Shown here: one piece after another, positions 44,570 through 53,040 of the stretch
Layout: the number at the start of each line of letters is the position of its first letter
Numbering within the stretch: the stretch's first letter is position 1
Source of the DNA: Amnibacterium sp. CER49
GTDB taxonomy: Bacteria; Actinomycetota; Actinomycetes; Actinomycetales; Microbacteriaceae
Length of the DNA stretch: 64,000 nt
Assembly (NCBI RefSeq): GCF_029846255.1
Contig: NZ_JARVWQ010000001.1
Span: forward strand, 1,798,001-1,862,000
Direction: 5' to 3'
Notes under the pieces: generated by a model
Seen by the model: the letters and a program-made list of their open reading frames with translations, nothing else
What the model was told of the DNA's origin: nothing
Databases searched by the model: none
Made by a program: the position numbers and the translations under genes

Positions 44570-45459
44570 GCGCCGCCGCAGAGGTGTCCTCCCGGCTCGT
44601 CGACGCGACGCAGGACGCGGCTCTCGAGTCGCTGGGCCTCCGGGAGGACGACCGCGCCGACGTGCAGCGCGCGGTCGCGGCGGCGCTCGAGGACGACGAC
44701 CGGCTCGCCGACGTCGCTGCGCTGACGGAGCGGCTCCGGGAGAGCATCGGTGTGATCGGGGGCTCCGGGCCACAGCCGTTCGACACCCCGATCGCCAAGA
44801 GCGACTGGCACGGCATCGGCGTCCTGCCGGTGCTCGCGCTGCTCGCGACGGCCGACGACGTGCGCGCCTTCCACCGGTCCCGCGGAATCCCGGAGGCGGT
44901 GTCCGAGCGGACGCTCGCCGACATCGGTCAGCAGATCTGGGTGCACCGGCGCACGTACGGCGCCTTCGGGCTGGATACCTACGACTGGGAGACCCTCCCG
45001 TGGTCGGGCAACCTCTACTGGCTGGGCCGCCTGCAGTACGAGCTCGTGCAGCACGACGGCGGCTGGGTGCTCTCCACGCACATCCCCGAGACCGGGCCGC
45101 TGACCCCGGCCGCCGTCGACGAGTCCTTCGCGCAGGCCACCGACTTCTTCGCCGAGCACTTCAGCGATCGCCCCGCGGACCGGTTCCACTGCTCCTCCTG
45201 GCTGCTCGATCCGCAGCTGGCCGAGGTGCTCGACCCGGAGTCGAACATGGTGCGGTTCCAGCAGCGGTGGACCCTCGAGGGCGAGGGCACCGTCGCGGAC
45301 GCCGACGCGATCTACTTCGTGTTCCGCAAGCGCGGCGAGGTCGACCGGGCGACCCTGCCCCGCGACACCACGCTGCAGCGCGCGATCCTCGACCGGCTCG
45401 ACGCGGGCGGCCACTGGAACTCGTGGAACGGCACCATCGACCAGAGCCGGTGGCGGTGA
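44566..45459 (+). CDS. Acyltransferase domain-containing protein (NAT_N plus GNAT_C type)
   Basis: This 297-residue protein matches, from memory, the two-domain acyltransferase family with an N-terminal helical N-acyltransferase domain (to about 145) and a GNAT-like C-terminal domain. Recognisable stretches are DWHGIGVLPVLALLATADDV, DIGQQIWVHRRTYGAFGLDT, LYWLGRLQYELVQHDGGWVL and the end GHWNSWNGTIDQSRWR. No catalytic residue is established. GTG 44566 is in a GTGA overlap with the last ATPase of the importer, which strongly suggests a joint role, perhaps acylation or deacylation-linked handling of the imported molecule. Confidence 0.7.
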   Translation: MSAAAEVSSRLVDATQDAALESLGLREDDRADVQRAVAAALEDDDRLADVAALTERLRESIGVIGGSGPQPFDTPIAKSDWHGIGVLPVLALLATADDVRAFHRSRGIPEAVSERTLADIGQQIWVHRRTYGAFGLDTYDWETLPWSGNLYWLGRLQYELVQHDGGWVLSTHIPETGPLTPAAVDESFAQATDFFAEHFSDRPADRFHCSSWLLDPQLAEVLDPESNMVRFQQRWTLEGEGTVADADAIYFVFRKRGEVDRATLPRDTTLQRAILDRLDAGGHWNSWNGTIDQSRWR

Positions 45460-45501
45460 TCGCGGCGCCGCCCGCCCGCCCGGCGCGGTGCGGCGCGAAC
45501 G

Positions 45502-46197
45502 ATGCCTGAGAGCGGCCCCGACGGGGTGCTCGTCGTCTTCGACTGCGACGGGGTGCTCGTCGAGACCGAGGCGGTCGACGCGCGCGTCCAGCAGCAGGCG
45601 TTCGCCGAGCTCGGGGTCGACCTCACGGTCGAGGAGATCGCCGAGCGGTTCGCCGGGGGCACGGGGGAGCACTTCGCGGCGGAGCTCGCACGCGTCCTCG
45701 GCAGCGCGCTCGACTTCGACTGGCACGAGCGCTTCGGCGACCGGTACACGCGCGCCTACGAGCGGGAGCTGACGTCGGTGCCGGGCGTCGAGGGCGTGCT
45801 CGACGCGCTCGACCGGCTCGACGTCGACCGGTGCGTGGCGTCCAACTCCACGCCGGATCATCTCCATGCCGTCCTGTCGCTGACCGGGCTGCTGCCCCGG
45901 TTCGCCGGGCGCATGTTCAGCGCGATCGAGGTGGCACGTGGCAAGCCCGCGCCCGACCTGTTCCTCCACGCCGCCGCGACGCTCGGGTACCCGCCCGAGC
46001 GCTGCGTCGTCGTCGAGGACAGCGTCGCCGGGGTCACCGCGGCCCGGGCAGCGGGCATGGCGGTGCTCGGCTACGTCGGCGGGCTCACGCCGCGGGCGAG
46101 GCTCGAGCCGCTCGCCACGGAGGTGTTCACGGACATGACCGCGCTGCCCGTCCTGCTCGGGCGGTACGGCGTCGGAGCGCAGCCCGCGAGGCGCTAG
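45502..46197 (+). CDS. HAD-superfamily phosphatase, beta-phosphoglucomutase-like
   Basis: This 231-residue HAD hydrolase has motif I FDCDGVLVETEAV (Asp14 nucleophile, Asp16), a helical C1-type cap, motif II in VASNSTPDHL, Lys in ARGKPAPDLF and motif IV VVVEDSVAGVTAARAAGM. It most resembles sugar-phosphate phosphatases and mutases of subfamily IA. It lies 42 bases after the importer/acyltransferase operon on the same strand and may dephosphorylate or isomerise a sugar phosphate of that pathway. The stop overlaps the convergent gene by four bases. Confidence 0.88.
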   Translation: MPESGPDGVLVVFDCDGVLVETEAVDARVQQQAFAELGVDLTVEEIAERFAGGTGEHFAAELARVLGSALDFDWHERFGDRYTRAYERELTSVPGVEGVLDALDRLDVDRCVASNSTPDHLHAVLSLTGLLPRFAGRMFSAIEVARGKPAPDLFLHAAATLGYPPERCVVVEDSVAGVTAARAAGMAVLGYVGGLTPRARLEPLATEVFTDMTALPVLLGRYGVGAQPARR

Positions 46198-47033
46198 ACG
46201 GCGGCGATCGGCCGGCCCGCCGCGCCGAGCGCCCGCAGGCGCTGCTCGGCGTCGCCGACCTGTCGCGCGAGCGTGGCGACCTGCTGCTGCGCCACGATGA
46301 GCGCGCGCCCGAGCTGGTCCGCCTGCTCGATCGCCGCTCGCAGCTGCGTCGCACAGGACGCCTCGCTCGCCTCCGCGGCGGCGAGGAGCGGTGTGTCCCA
46401 GGCGACGGTCTGCCGAGCGGCGAGCAGCTGGGACAGGACCGTGCTGTAGGCGCTCGCATCGGCGCTGAGCGCGGCCTGCGCGGCCGCCAGCTGCGCGCCG
46501 GCGGACCGCAGCGCCGCCAGCGCGGCCGGGCGCTGGGCGGGAGCGGCGTGGTTGTAGGCGGTGAAGCGCTGCTGGGTGGTCCCGGTGTCCGTGGCGACGG
46601 CGGAGCGGTCGGCCTGGATGCGGCCCTGCAGCGCGGCCGCACGCGGTGCGAGCTGGGCGACCGTGGCGGTCGCCCACGTGAGGTCGTGCGAGAGCGCCGC
46701 CGCCTTCGCCGTGAAGGTGCCGACCGACGAGGTGAGGCGCGCGACCGGCACCTGGGCGGCGCTCAGCTGCACGGTGACGGCGCTCACGCGGCCCTTCGCC
46801 GCGACGAGGGCGGACTGCAGGCTCGTCAGGTCGGTCGTGCCGGCTGCGCCGACCGGCTGCGCCGCCGCGGGAACCGTGATGGCCCGATCCCGCCATCCGG
46901 TCGTGCTGCGGTGCCGCGCCGCCGTCGTGCCCGGAGTCTGCGGATGGGAGGCGGCAGCGGTCGCGCTCTCGGCGAGCAGCACGCAGAGCGCGAGGACGAT
47001 CGTCGGCCCCACCCGCCGGAATGGAACGCGCAC
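46194..47033 (-). CDS. Exported coiled-coil protein of unknown function
   Basis: This 279-residue protein has a signal peptide (basic start, hydrophobic TIVLALCVLLAESATAAA, Ala-rich cleavage region). A Gly/Thr linker and about 200 residues of Ala/Gln/Leu-rich heptads follow, with almost no aromatic residues. The pattern resembles the coiled-coil N-terminal part of actinobacterial NlpC/P60 or M23 peptidoglycan hydrolases, but no catalytic domain follows. It may be a regulator or scaffold at the cell wall. One Cys is present (EASCATQL). It lies downstream of the riboswitch-controlled MarR gene. Confidence 0.7.
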   Translation of the reverse strand: MRVPFRRVGPTIVLALCVLLAESATAAASHPQTPGTTAARHRSTTGWRDRAITVPAAAQPVGAAGTTDLTSLQSALVAAKGRVSAVTVQLSAAQVPVARLTSSVGTFTAKAAALSHDLTWATATVAQLAPRAAALQGRIQADRSAVATDTGTTQQRFTAYNHAAPAQRPAALAALRSAGAQLAAAQAALSADASAYSTVLSQLLAARQTVAWDTPLLAAAEASEASCATQLRAAIEQADQLGRALIVAQQQVATLARQVGDAEQRLRALGAAGRPIAAV

Positions 47034-47098
47034 CGGAACCTTTCTGGTGAAGGGGCCCCGGAGCCCCCGATGCAGCGGATATCCCGATGCGTTCTCAG

Positions 47099-47120
47099 GA
47101 TATTCGAATTCGATATTCGA
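47099..47120 (-). repeat. AT-rich direct repeat GATATTCGA with 13-base period
   Basis: GATATTCGA occurs at 47099-47107 and 47112-47120, separated by ATTC, in an unusually AT-rich patch upstream of the exported coiled-coil gene. The 10-base palindrome TCGAATTCGA is nested inside. It is a candidate regulator site for that gene. Confidence 0.45.
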
Positions 47121-47192
47121 GAAGGAATCCCGGTCGGGGGGTTGATTCCGGAAATGGATTCGCGCCGATCTCGCGCCATCGCCTCCTCGGGC

Positions 47193-47696
47193 TCATGGCG
47201 TCCGGACGAGGAGGGGATCGACGGGAAGGGCCTGGGCGCTCGCCGCGCGGAGCGCGGAGCCGAGACGGGCGAGCAGCGAGCGGGGTCCGTCGTCCGCCGC
47301 CCGCGACGGGTCACCGACCACTCGTCGTACCGCCGCTTCCTGCACCGCGACGAGCTCGGCCGCGAGTCGCTCCCCGGTCGGAGCGAGCCGGATGTGGACG
47401 CTGCGGCGGTCCTGCGGATGCGGTCGGCGCTCGAGCAGGCCCGCGGGGGCCATACGGTCGAGCAGGTCGGTCACCGCACTCGTCGTGAGGTTCAGGTCCG
47501 CGGCGAGCCGCGTCGGCGTGACGGGCTCCGTCGCGAACGCCACGATCGTGAGCGCCTCGAGCTCCGACGGCCGCAGCGCCAGGTGCCGCCAGGAACGGCG
47601 CACGAGGGCGTTGTACTCGTGGGCGAGCGCCTGGAGGTCGTGCACCAGGACGGCGACGGCGTCCGAGGTCGGCGCGGAGTCGCGGAGGGGAGGCAT
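47193..47696 (-). CDS. MarR-family transcriptional regulator
   Basis: This 167-residue winged-helix protein has helices RPSELEALTIVAFATEP, the recognition part TPTRLAADLNLTTSAVTDLL and the wing with RRPHPQDRRSVHIRLAPTG, all standard for MarR. The C-terminal dimerisation helix follows with an extra tail of about 30 residues. The ATG lies just behind a c-di-GMP-I riboswitch, so its translation or transcription is probably set by c-di-GMP. It may regulate the adjacent exported coiled-coil gene or the divergent GGDEF/EAL gene. Confidence 0.9.
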   Translation of the reverse strand: MPPLRDSAPTSDAVAVLVHDLQALAHEYNALVRRSWRHLALRPSELEALTIVAFATEPVTPTRLAADLNLTTSAVTDLLDRMAPAGLLERRPHPQDRRSVHIRLAPTGERLAAELVAVQEAAVRRVVGDPSRAADDGPRSLLARLGSALRAASAQALPVDPLLVRTP

Positions 47697-47707
47697 GGCT
47701 GCTCTCT

Positions 47708-47785
47708 CGTTCGGTAGCCCGGCTGACCGACGTGGGTCCCGTGGCTTTGCGTCCCCGGCTCGCGCCGGGTTTGCCGTTTCGGGGG
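47708..47785 (-). promoter_or_regulatory. Cyclic di-GMP-I (GEMM) riboswitch upstream of the MarR gene
   Basis: Read on the minus strand, the element contains GGCAAACC, a GC hairpin CCGGC-GCGA-GCCGG with a GNRA tetraloop, then GGGACGCAAAGCC, a short second stem and AGCCGGGCTACCGA. These are the invariant blocks, in order, of the GEMM-I aptamer (GCAAACC, GNRA tetraloop, GACGCAAAGCC, and the distal TTACCGA-like end). Only the outer P1 pairing is not clearly resolved. It ends about 11 bases before the MarR start, next to GAGAGAG, which could serve as the ribosome binding site. The rest of the 317-base spacer up to the GGDEF/EAL gene shows no gene. Confidence 0.85.
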
Positions 47786-48013
47786 AATGCTGCGAGGAAA
47801 TGCTGGCGTCCGCTCCGCTGACCGGGGGCCGGTGGTGGCGACGACTCGAGCGGCACGCTACTGCCGGGGCCCAGAAGGACTCGGCCGCCACTCCGGGCGT
47901 CCGAGCGGATCACGATTCCCCGGGCACACGGGATGGCCGCCTGCGCGCAGCGGCGGGACAATCGGAAGGGCGCCTGACACCTGCAGCGGTACCGGTCGCG
48001 TCGATGGGACGAG

Positions 48014-50314
48014 GTGGGCGTGGACGAGCGCGAGACCGAGGCCGGGAAGACGTCGGCGGCAGTGCGCGGCAGCGGTGCCCCGACGGAGGCCGGGCTCTCG
48101 CGTGCGCTCCGGGTCGCGCAGGGCGCGATGTGGGTGCTGCTCCTGCTCTACGTCGTCCTGCTGCTGGTGCACGGCAGGGGGTTCGAGCCGCTGGTCGACG
48201 GGGTCCTCGACGTCGGCACGCAGCTGCTGCCCGCAGCCGTGTGCTGGCTGACGGCGGCGGCGACCGCCGGCCGACCGCGCGGCTCGATCGTCTGGACCGC
48301 GATCGGTGCCACCGGGTTCGCGCTCGGCAACCTCGTCCTCGTCAGCGCCCTCGCGGCCGGATCGCGGCTTCCCGTGCCGTCGCTCGCCGATGTCGGCTAT
48401 CTCGCCTTCTACCCTGCCGTCTTCGTCGCCCTGCTCCTGTCCGCCCGCTCGTCGGGCAGCGGCCGGAGCGGCGTCCGGCTCGACGGAGCGCTCGCCGCCC
48501 TCGCGAGCGCGGCGCTCGTCGCGCTGCTGCTCGCGCCGACCTTCGCGGAGTCCGACGGGACCCTGTCGCTGGGCAACGTGATCTCGCTCGCCTACCCGGT
48601 GCTCGATCTCGTGCTGATCGCCGCGGTCGCGGCGATCGCCACGCTGTCGAGCGCGCAGGTGAACGTCGCCCTGGCCCCGCTCTTCGCGGGGCTGTGCGTG
48701 TTCCTGCTCGGTGACATCGTGTACGACCTGCGCATCGCCAGGGACGACTACATGGTCGGGACCCTGCTCGACGCGACCTGGGGCCTGGGACTGGCGCTGA
48801 TGACGATCGGGCTCGGACGTCGTGCTTCGCGGCCGGACCGTTCCAGGGTGGCGGAGTCCCTGGCCGTCGTCGTCCCGGCGGCCTCCACCGTCGTCGCCGT
48901 CGCCGTCGTCGTCCTCGCCGTCGCATCACGGAGCGCATCGGCCGGCCCCGCAGCCGTGCTCGCGGTGGCGGCCCTGCTCGCCGCGGCGGCGAGGATCCAG
49001 ATCTCCTTCGTGCAGCAGCGGCGTGCGCTCGTGTTCCGGCGCGAGGCCCACTCCGACGAGCTGACGGGGCTCCCCAACCTCCGCGACTTCACCGAGCACC
49101 GGCCCCGGCGCGCGGCAGGCGACCCGGTCGCCGTGCTGCTGATCCACGTCGACGACGTCCGGGAGGTGCGCACCGCGCTCGGGCGGCACCTCGGCGACGT
49201 CCTCATCGTGGAGATCGCGAAGCGACTGGTCGGCACTGCCCCGGCAGGGACGCGGCTGGCGAGGGTCGGCGGGAGCGAGTTCGCCCTGCTGCTGCCGGGT
49301 GCCTCCCGCACGGAGGCCGAGGAGACGGCGGGCGCCCTGCAGGCGGCGCTGCAGGAGCCGGTGACGCTCGACCGCTGGCAGGTCGCGGCGATGGCCACGA
49401 TCGGTATCGCGACGAGCGCCGGGGGCGGCACGGACCCCGACCTCCTCCTGGGGCGCGCTGAGCGTGCGTCGCGGAGGGCGCGGCAGGCCCGTGCTCCGAT
49501 CGGCATCGCCGACATGCAGGACGACGCGGCGGCCGCGGACCGGCTGCAGACCATCCAGGACCTCCGCGCGGCGCTGCGCGCGGATCAGCTCGAGCTCTAC
49601 TTCCAGCCGGAGATCGGGCTTCCCCGGGGCGAGCTGCTCGGCCTCGAAGCGCTCCTGCGCTGGACGCATCCCGCCCGCGGGCTGCTCCAGCCCGACGCGT
49701 TCCTCGACGTGGCCGAGGCGGCGGGCCTGATGCCCGAGATCACCGACTGGGTGCTCGGGGCGGCGCTCGACCAGGCTGCGGAGTGGTCGCGAGACGACCG
49801 CCCGGTCGGGGTGGCGGTCAACCTCTCCGCCGACGCGCTCATCGACGAGTCGCTGCCGCAGCGCATCTCGAGCGCGCTGCGCGGACGGCACCTCGCGCCC
49901 GAGCGGCTCGAGGTCGAGATCACCGAGGACCTGCTGATCCGCGATCGCGTCCGAGCCGCGCGTGTGCTCACGCGGCTCCGCGGGCTCGGCGTCCGGGTCG
50001 CGCTCGACGACTTCGGTACGGGGTACAGCTCGCTCGCCTACCTGCGTGAGCTCCCGGTGGACACGATCAAGCTCGACCGGTCGTTCATCCTGCCGATGGT
50101 GCGGGACGACCGGGCTGCCGCGGTCGTCGCCACGGCGATCGCCCTCGCGCACCGGCTCGAGCTCCGGGTGGTCGCCGAGGGTGTGGAGGATCAGGCGACG
50201 CTCGACGCGCTCGTCCGTCTGGGGTGCGACGCCGCGCAGGGGTACCACCTGCATCGTCCCGCGCCGGCTGCGGAGCTCGTGGAGCTCCTCGACCGGACCG
50301 CACCCCCGCCCTGA
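48014..50314 (+). CDS. Membrane GGDEF-EAL protein (c-di-GMP turnover)
   Basis: This 766-residue protein has about eight to ten membrane helices in the first 320 residues. A GGDEF domain follows from about 340 (DELTGLPNLRDF) with the active-site loop degenerated to GGSEF in RVGGSEFALLLPG. An EAL domain from about 510 has EALLRW, VNLSADAL, EITEDLLI, DDFGTGYSSL, IKLDRSFI and AEGVEDQATL, a full catalytic set. It is probably a c-di-GMP phosphodiesterase whose GGDEF part senses GTP or is inactive. GTG 48014 or GTG 48020 may be the start. Divergent from the riboswitch-MarR unit. Confidence 0.92.
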   Translation: MGVDERETEAGKTSAAVRGSGAPTEAGLSRALRVAQGAMWVLLLLYVVLLLVHGRGFEPLVDGVLDVGTQLLPAAVCWLTAAATAGRPRGSIVWTAIGATGFALGNLVLVSALAAGSRLPVPSLADVGYLAFYPAVFVALLLSARSSGSGRSGVRLDGALAALASAALVALLLAPTFAESDGTLSLGNVISLAYPVLDLVLIAAVAAIATLSSAQVNVALAPLFAGLCVFLLGDIVYDLRIARDDYMVGTLLDATWGLGLALMTIGLGRRASRPDRSRVAESLAVVVPAASTVVAVAVVVLAVASRSASAGPAAVLAVAALLAAAARIQISFVQQRRALVFRREAHSDELTGLPNLRDFTEHRPRRAAGDPVAVLLIHVDDVREVRTALGRHLGDVLIVEIAKRLVGTAPAGTRLARVGGSEFALLLPGASRTEAEETAGALQAALQEPVTLDRWQVAAMATIGIATSAGGGTDPDLLLGRAERASRRARQARAPIGIADMQDDAAAADRLQTIQDLRAALRADQLELYFQPEIGLPRGELLGLEALLRWTHPARGLLQPDAFLDVAEAAGLMPEITDWVLGAALDQAAEWSRDDRPVGVAVNLSADALIDESLPQRISSALRGRHLAPERLEVEITEDLLIRDRVRAARVLTRLRGLGVRVALDDFGTGYSSLAYLRELPVDTIKLDRSFILPMVRDDRAAAVVATAIALAHRLELRVVAEGVEDQATLDALVRLGCDAAQGYHLHRPAPAAELVELLDRTAPPP

Positions 50315-50344
50315 TCGGGTTCCGACCGCTGCGGCCCGAGGACG

Positions 50345-50959
50345 TCAGCCGGCGGGACCCGAGCGGGCGAGGCGTGCTTCCGTGGCCCGGACGGCGGCGG
50401 TGACAGCGAGCGCACGCTGCGCCTGGCTGCGGGCGGCGGCGCCGTCGGAGCTGTGGCGCCGGAGCGCCTCGCGGATCCGCTCCTCGACGTCCATCGGCCG
50501 GCCGTCGGGTCCGATGGTCTGGTCGGCCCAGGTCAGGGCGTCGGCGAGGGGACCGGCCCAGTAGCCGCGGTGCGCGAACGGGACCATGAGGTGCGCGAGG
50601 CCGCAGGCGGCAGCGACGAAGCGAGCGCCGGAGTGGTGGGCGACGAGACCCGCGACCACGGGGTCGCCGAGGACCCGCTGCACGTGATGGGCGCCGTCGA
50701 TGGGGTGGAACCGGTACCGGCTGAGCGCGGGGGCGTAACCGATGTCGTGCAGCCAGGCGGCCGCCTGCAGGCGTTCCGCGTCAGGTGGGGCGAGGATGCG
50801 GGCCGCTTCCATTGCGCGATCGGCGACAGCCTGCGTGTGACGCCATCGTCGTCCGCCGTCGCCCAGCCCCGTGAGCAGGTAGCGGGCGGCACCGCGCGCG
50901 TGCGGGATGAGCGCGGAGGACCCCGGGGTCGCCTCTGCTCGGGCGCGTCCGTCCGTCAT
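50345..50959 (-). CDS. HD-domain metal-dependent phosphohydrolase
   Basis: This 204-residue cytoplasmic HD-superfamily protein has the first His in GGRRWRHTQAV and the HD pair in AAAWLHDIGYAP. Further metal His lie in FHPIDGAHHV and VAHHSGARF. The substrate may be a nucleotide or phosphorylated signal molecule. Its ATG directly follows the stop of the CYTH-CHAD gene with no spacer, so the two are coupled; it is convergent with the GGDEF/EAL gene. Confidence 0.88.
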   Translation of the reverse strand: MTDGRARAEATPGSSALIPHARGAARYLLTGLGDGGRRWRHTQAVADRAMEAARILAPPDAERLQAAAWLHDIGYAPALSRYRFHPIDGAHHVQRVLGDPVVAGLVAHHSGARFVAAACGLAHLMVPFAHRGYWAGPLADALTWADQTIGPDGRPMDVEERIREALRRHSSDGAAARSQAQRALAVTAAVRATEARLARSGPAG

Positions 50960-52486
50960 CTAGCGGTACTTCCTGGCGACCCGTTGCGCCTTCGCACGGG
51001 CGGCAGCCGCTCGTTCCTGCTCGCGCTGGTAGAGCAGCCCGTACGTGAAGCCGTTCTCGCCGGCGGTGACGCCGGCGGCCGCCCCCAGCTCGCGGAGCAG
51101 CTGGGCCGCGACGGCGCTGTCCTGGTGCTCGCCGAGCAGGTCCTGCAGTCGCTTGTACCGGTCGGCGTGACGAAGCGCCCTGCGCCCGCTCACGGGTGAC
51201 GCGGCCTCGGCTGCGTACCGCGCTCGCTTGGCGCGCTTCCGAGCGCGGTGCAGCAGCTCGATGTCGCCGCTGCTGTTCGCCGCGGACAGGGCCCGCGTCA
51301 CCTTCTTGTTCGCGCGGCGGGTGAAGCGCTCGAGCCCGTCCGCCCGGCGGTGTGCCGCACCGGTGAACGGCGGCTCGTCGACCCAGGCGGCGATCTGGGC
51401 GAGCAGGTCGAGGTAGCGCGTGTGTGCGAGCGCCTCGTGCAGGTGCTGCCGATCCGTCCTGCGCTGCGTGTGGAGGCGGGAGTCGATGCGGTCGCGGACG
51501 GGACCGAGCACGAGCTCGGACGGGATCTCGTCGAGATCGCGATGGAGGCGCTGCTCGAGCACCTGGCTGTCCCGTACGGCGCCGAGGACCTCGGCGTACC
51601 AGCTCAGCTCCTCGTCGAGGGACCTGCTGCGCTCGTCGTCGAAGAGCGGAGCGAAGACGCGGATCGCGCTTCGCAGCCGTCGCGTCGCCACTCGCGTCGG
51701 GTGGATGGCGCCGTCGTCGCCGCGCCGCAGCGCGAGGTCGCCGAGCAGCAGAGCGCGTTCCTGCTCGGCGAGGTACGGCACGAGCGCGCTCCCCGCCTCC
51801 AGGCGCCCGCGCTCGCGCTTCTTCTTGCCGTTCCTGCCCTTCTTGGGGTGTTCCTCGGACCGCCAACCCGCGGTCGCGGCACCCGTGGACGCCTCGTCGA
51901 GCGCCCGGGCGAGCTTCGACCTCGTCGTCGCGGGTCGGGCACCCGCGTCGAGCAGCGCGCGGGCGAGCACGGCGAGCTGCTCGTCCGACACGCTCGGTCC
52001 GGCGAGCTCCACCTCCAGCTCCGTCCAGCCCGACACGCGAGCCTCCCCGTCGACGTTGGTGCTCGCTCGCACGTGGTCGAGGTCGACGTCGGCGACCGGT
52101 GCCCCTGCACCATCGACGACGCGCGTGACGTGGCGCTCCGTGTCGAGGGTGGCGACGGTCCGCAGCGGCGCTCCACGCGTGACGCCGAGCAGGAGGTCCT
52201 CGAGCTCGGCGGGTACCTCGTCGGTGAGGGCGAAGCGGATCTCCTCGCGATGCTCCCCGGAGGGCAGCTTGAGCTGCCAGCCGACGTCGTCCGTGCCGGT
52301 CCGTCGGCGAAGGGTCAGTCCCGCGCGCCTGAGCGATCCCGTCGGCGTGTCGAAGTAGTCGCTCCGCAGGTGCTCGATCGACGACCGGAGCACGCTGCCG
52401 GGTGGAACCACCGCGAGCAGGTCGGGCACGTCGAAATCGTGCTCGACGTCGAACTTCCGCTCCCGCTCGATGAACGAGGTCGGCAT
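50960..52486 (-). CDS. CYTH-CHAD domain protein
   Basis: This 508-residue cytoplasmic protein has a CYTH triphosphatase domain (about 1-200) with the ExExK signature ERERK at 7-11 in FIERERKFDVEHDFDV. A basic linker (KKGRNGKKKRERGR) leads to a CHAD domain of two helical bundles (about 235-500) with the conserved His/Arg/Lys pattern, for example HPTRVATRRLRSAIRVFAPL and LHRARKRAKRARYAAEA. CHAD domains bind polyphosphate, so the protein may process or store triphosphate/polyphosphate. AGGGAG precedes the ATG. Coupled to the HD gene. Confidence 0.93.
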   Translation of the reverse strand: MPTSFIERERKFDVEHDFDVPDLLAVVPPGSVLRSSIEHLRSDYFDTPTGSLRRAGLTLRRRTGTDDVGWQLKLPSGEHREEIRFALTDEVPAELEDLLLGVTRGAPLRTVATLDTERHVTRVVDGAGAPVADVDLDHVRASTNVDGEARVSGWTELEVELAGPSVSDEQLAVLARALLDAGARPATTRSKLARALDEASTGAATAGWRSEEHPKKGRNGKKKRERGRLEAGSALVPYLAEQERALLLGDLALRRGDDGAIHPTRVATRRLRSAIRVFAPLFDDERSRSLDEELSWYAEVLGAVRDSQVLEQRLHRDLDEIPSELVLGPVRDRIDSRLHTQRRTDRQHLHEALAHTRYLDLLAQIAAWVDEPPFTGAAHRRADGLERFTRRANKKVTRALSAANSSGDIELLHRARKRAKRARYAAEAASPVSGRRALRHADRYKRLQDLLGEHQDSAVAAQLLRELGAAAGVTAGENGFTYGLLYQREQERAAAARAKAQRVARKYR

Positions 52487-52633
52487 GGCTGGACTCCCTA
52501 GCGCCCGGCGCGGCTGATCACCGCGCTCAACCCACTCGAGCCAGGACGGTACCGCAGCGGGGTGAACACCGTGAGCGGCGGTGGAGCGACGCTCGATTCA
52601 GTCCGCGCCGATTCGGGCCGTGACCGGTCTCGA

Positions 52634-52885
52634 TCAGCGCCGGGGCGATCCGTCCGGCGCACCGCCGCCGAGGTCCCGACCCCTCGTGCCGGCCGACGGG
52701 GTGTCGGGCTCCCGTCCGATGACCAGCTGTGCGAGGTGTGCGCCGGACGTGCCGGACCGCAGCGCGTTCGCGATCTCGCGGGTCATGATCCACCTCGACG
52801 ACGCCAGCCACTCGGTCACCGGCCCACTCTTGCCGCGAATCCGCGGCGCCGCCTCGATCCGAGCCCTGCGGACGGCATCGTTCAC
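52634..52885 (-). CDS. Possible small protein of unknown function
   Basis: An 83-residue frame starting at GTG 52885. Third codon positions are strongly G/C from this point to the stop but not in the open frame further upstream, which argues for coding and for this start. Contents are a basic N-terminus (VNDAVRRARIEAAPRIRGKS) and an amphipathic central part with VTEWLASSRWIMTREIANAL, then a Gly/Pro-rich end. No family is recognised and the ribosome binding site is weak. The plus-strand frames across this stretch look like shadows. Confidence 0.4.
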   Translation of the reverse strand: MNDAVRRARIEAAPRIRGKSGPVTEWLASSRWIMTREIANALRSGTSGAHLAQLVIGREPDTPSAGTRGRDLGGGAPDGSPRR

Positions 52886-52994
52886 CTGCCCGACCCCGCC
52901 TCTTCGCCCGCGGGTTCCGCGAAGCCGGCTGTCCGCGCCGAGATCCCTCCGGCCCCGACGAGCGCGGCCCCGCTGCGACGGGGGAGCGGATGCG

Positions 52995-53030
52995 GGAGCA
53001 CCCGTCGCTCGCATCGCCGACGGGTGCTCC
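52995..53030 (-). terminator. Hairpin behind the lysine-rich micro-gene
   Basis: Perfect 13-base inverted repeat (52995-53007 with 53018-53030), ten-base loop, starting ten bases after the stop of the micro-gene on the minus strand. Confidence 0.65.
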
Positions 53031-53040
53031 ATCCCGAGGG

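Noticed and set aside
45460-45501. Possible GC-rich terminator between the acyltransferase and HAD genes
   Set aside because: Arms are only seven bases with an 18-base loop; too weak to call.
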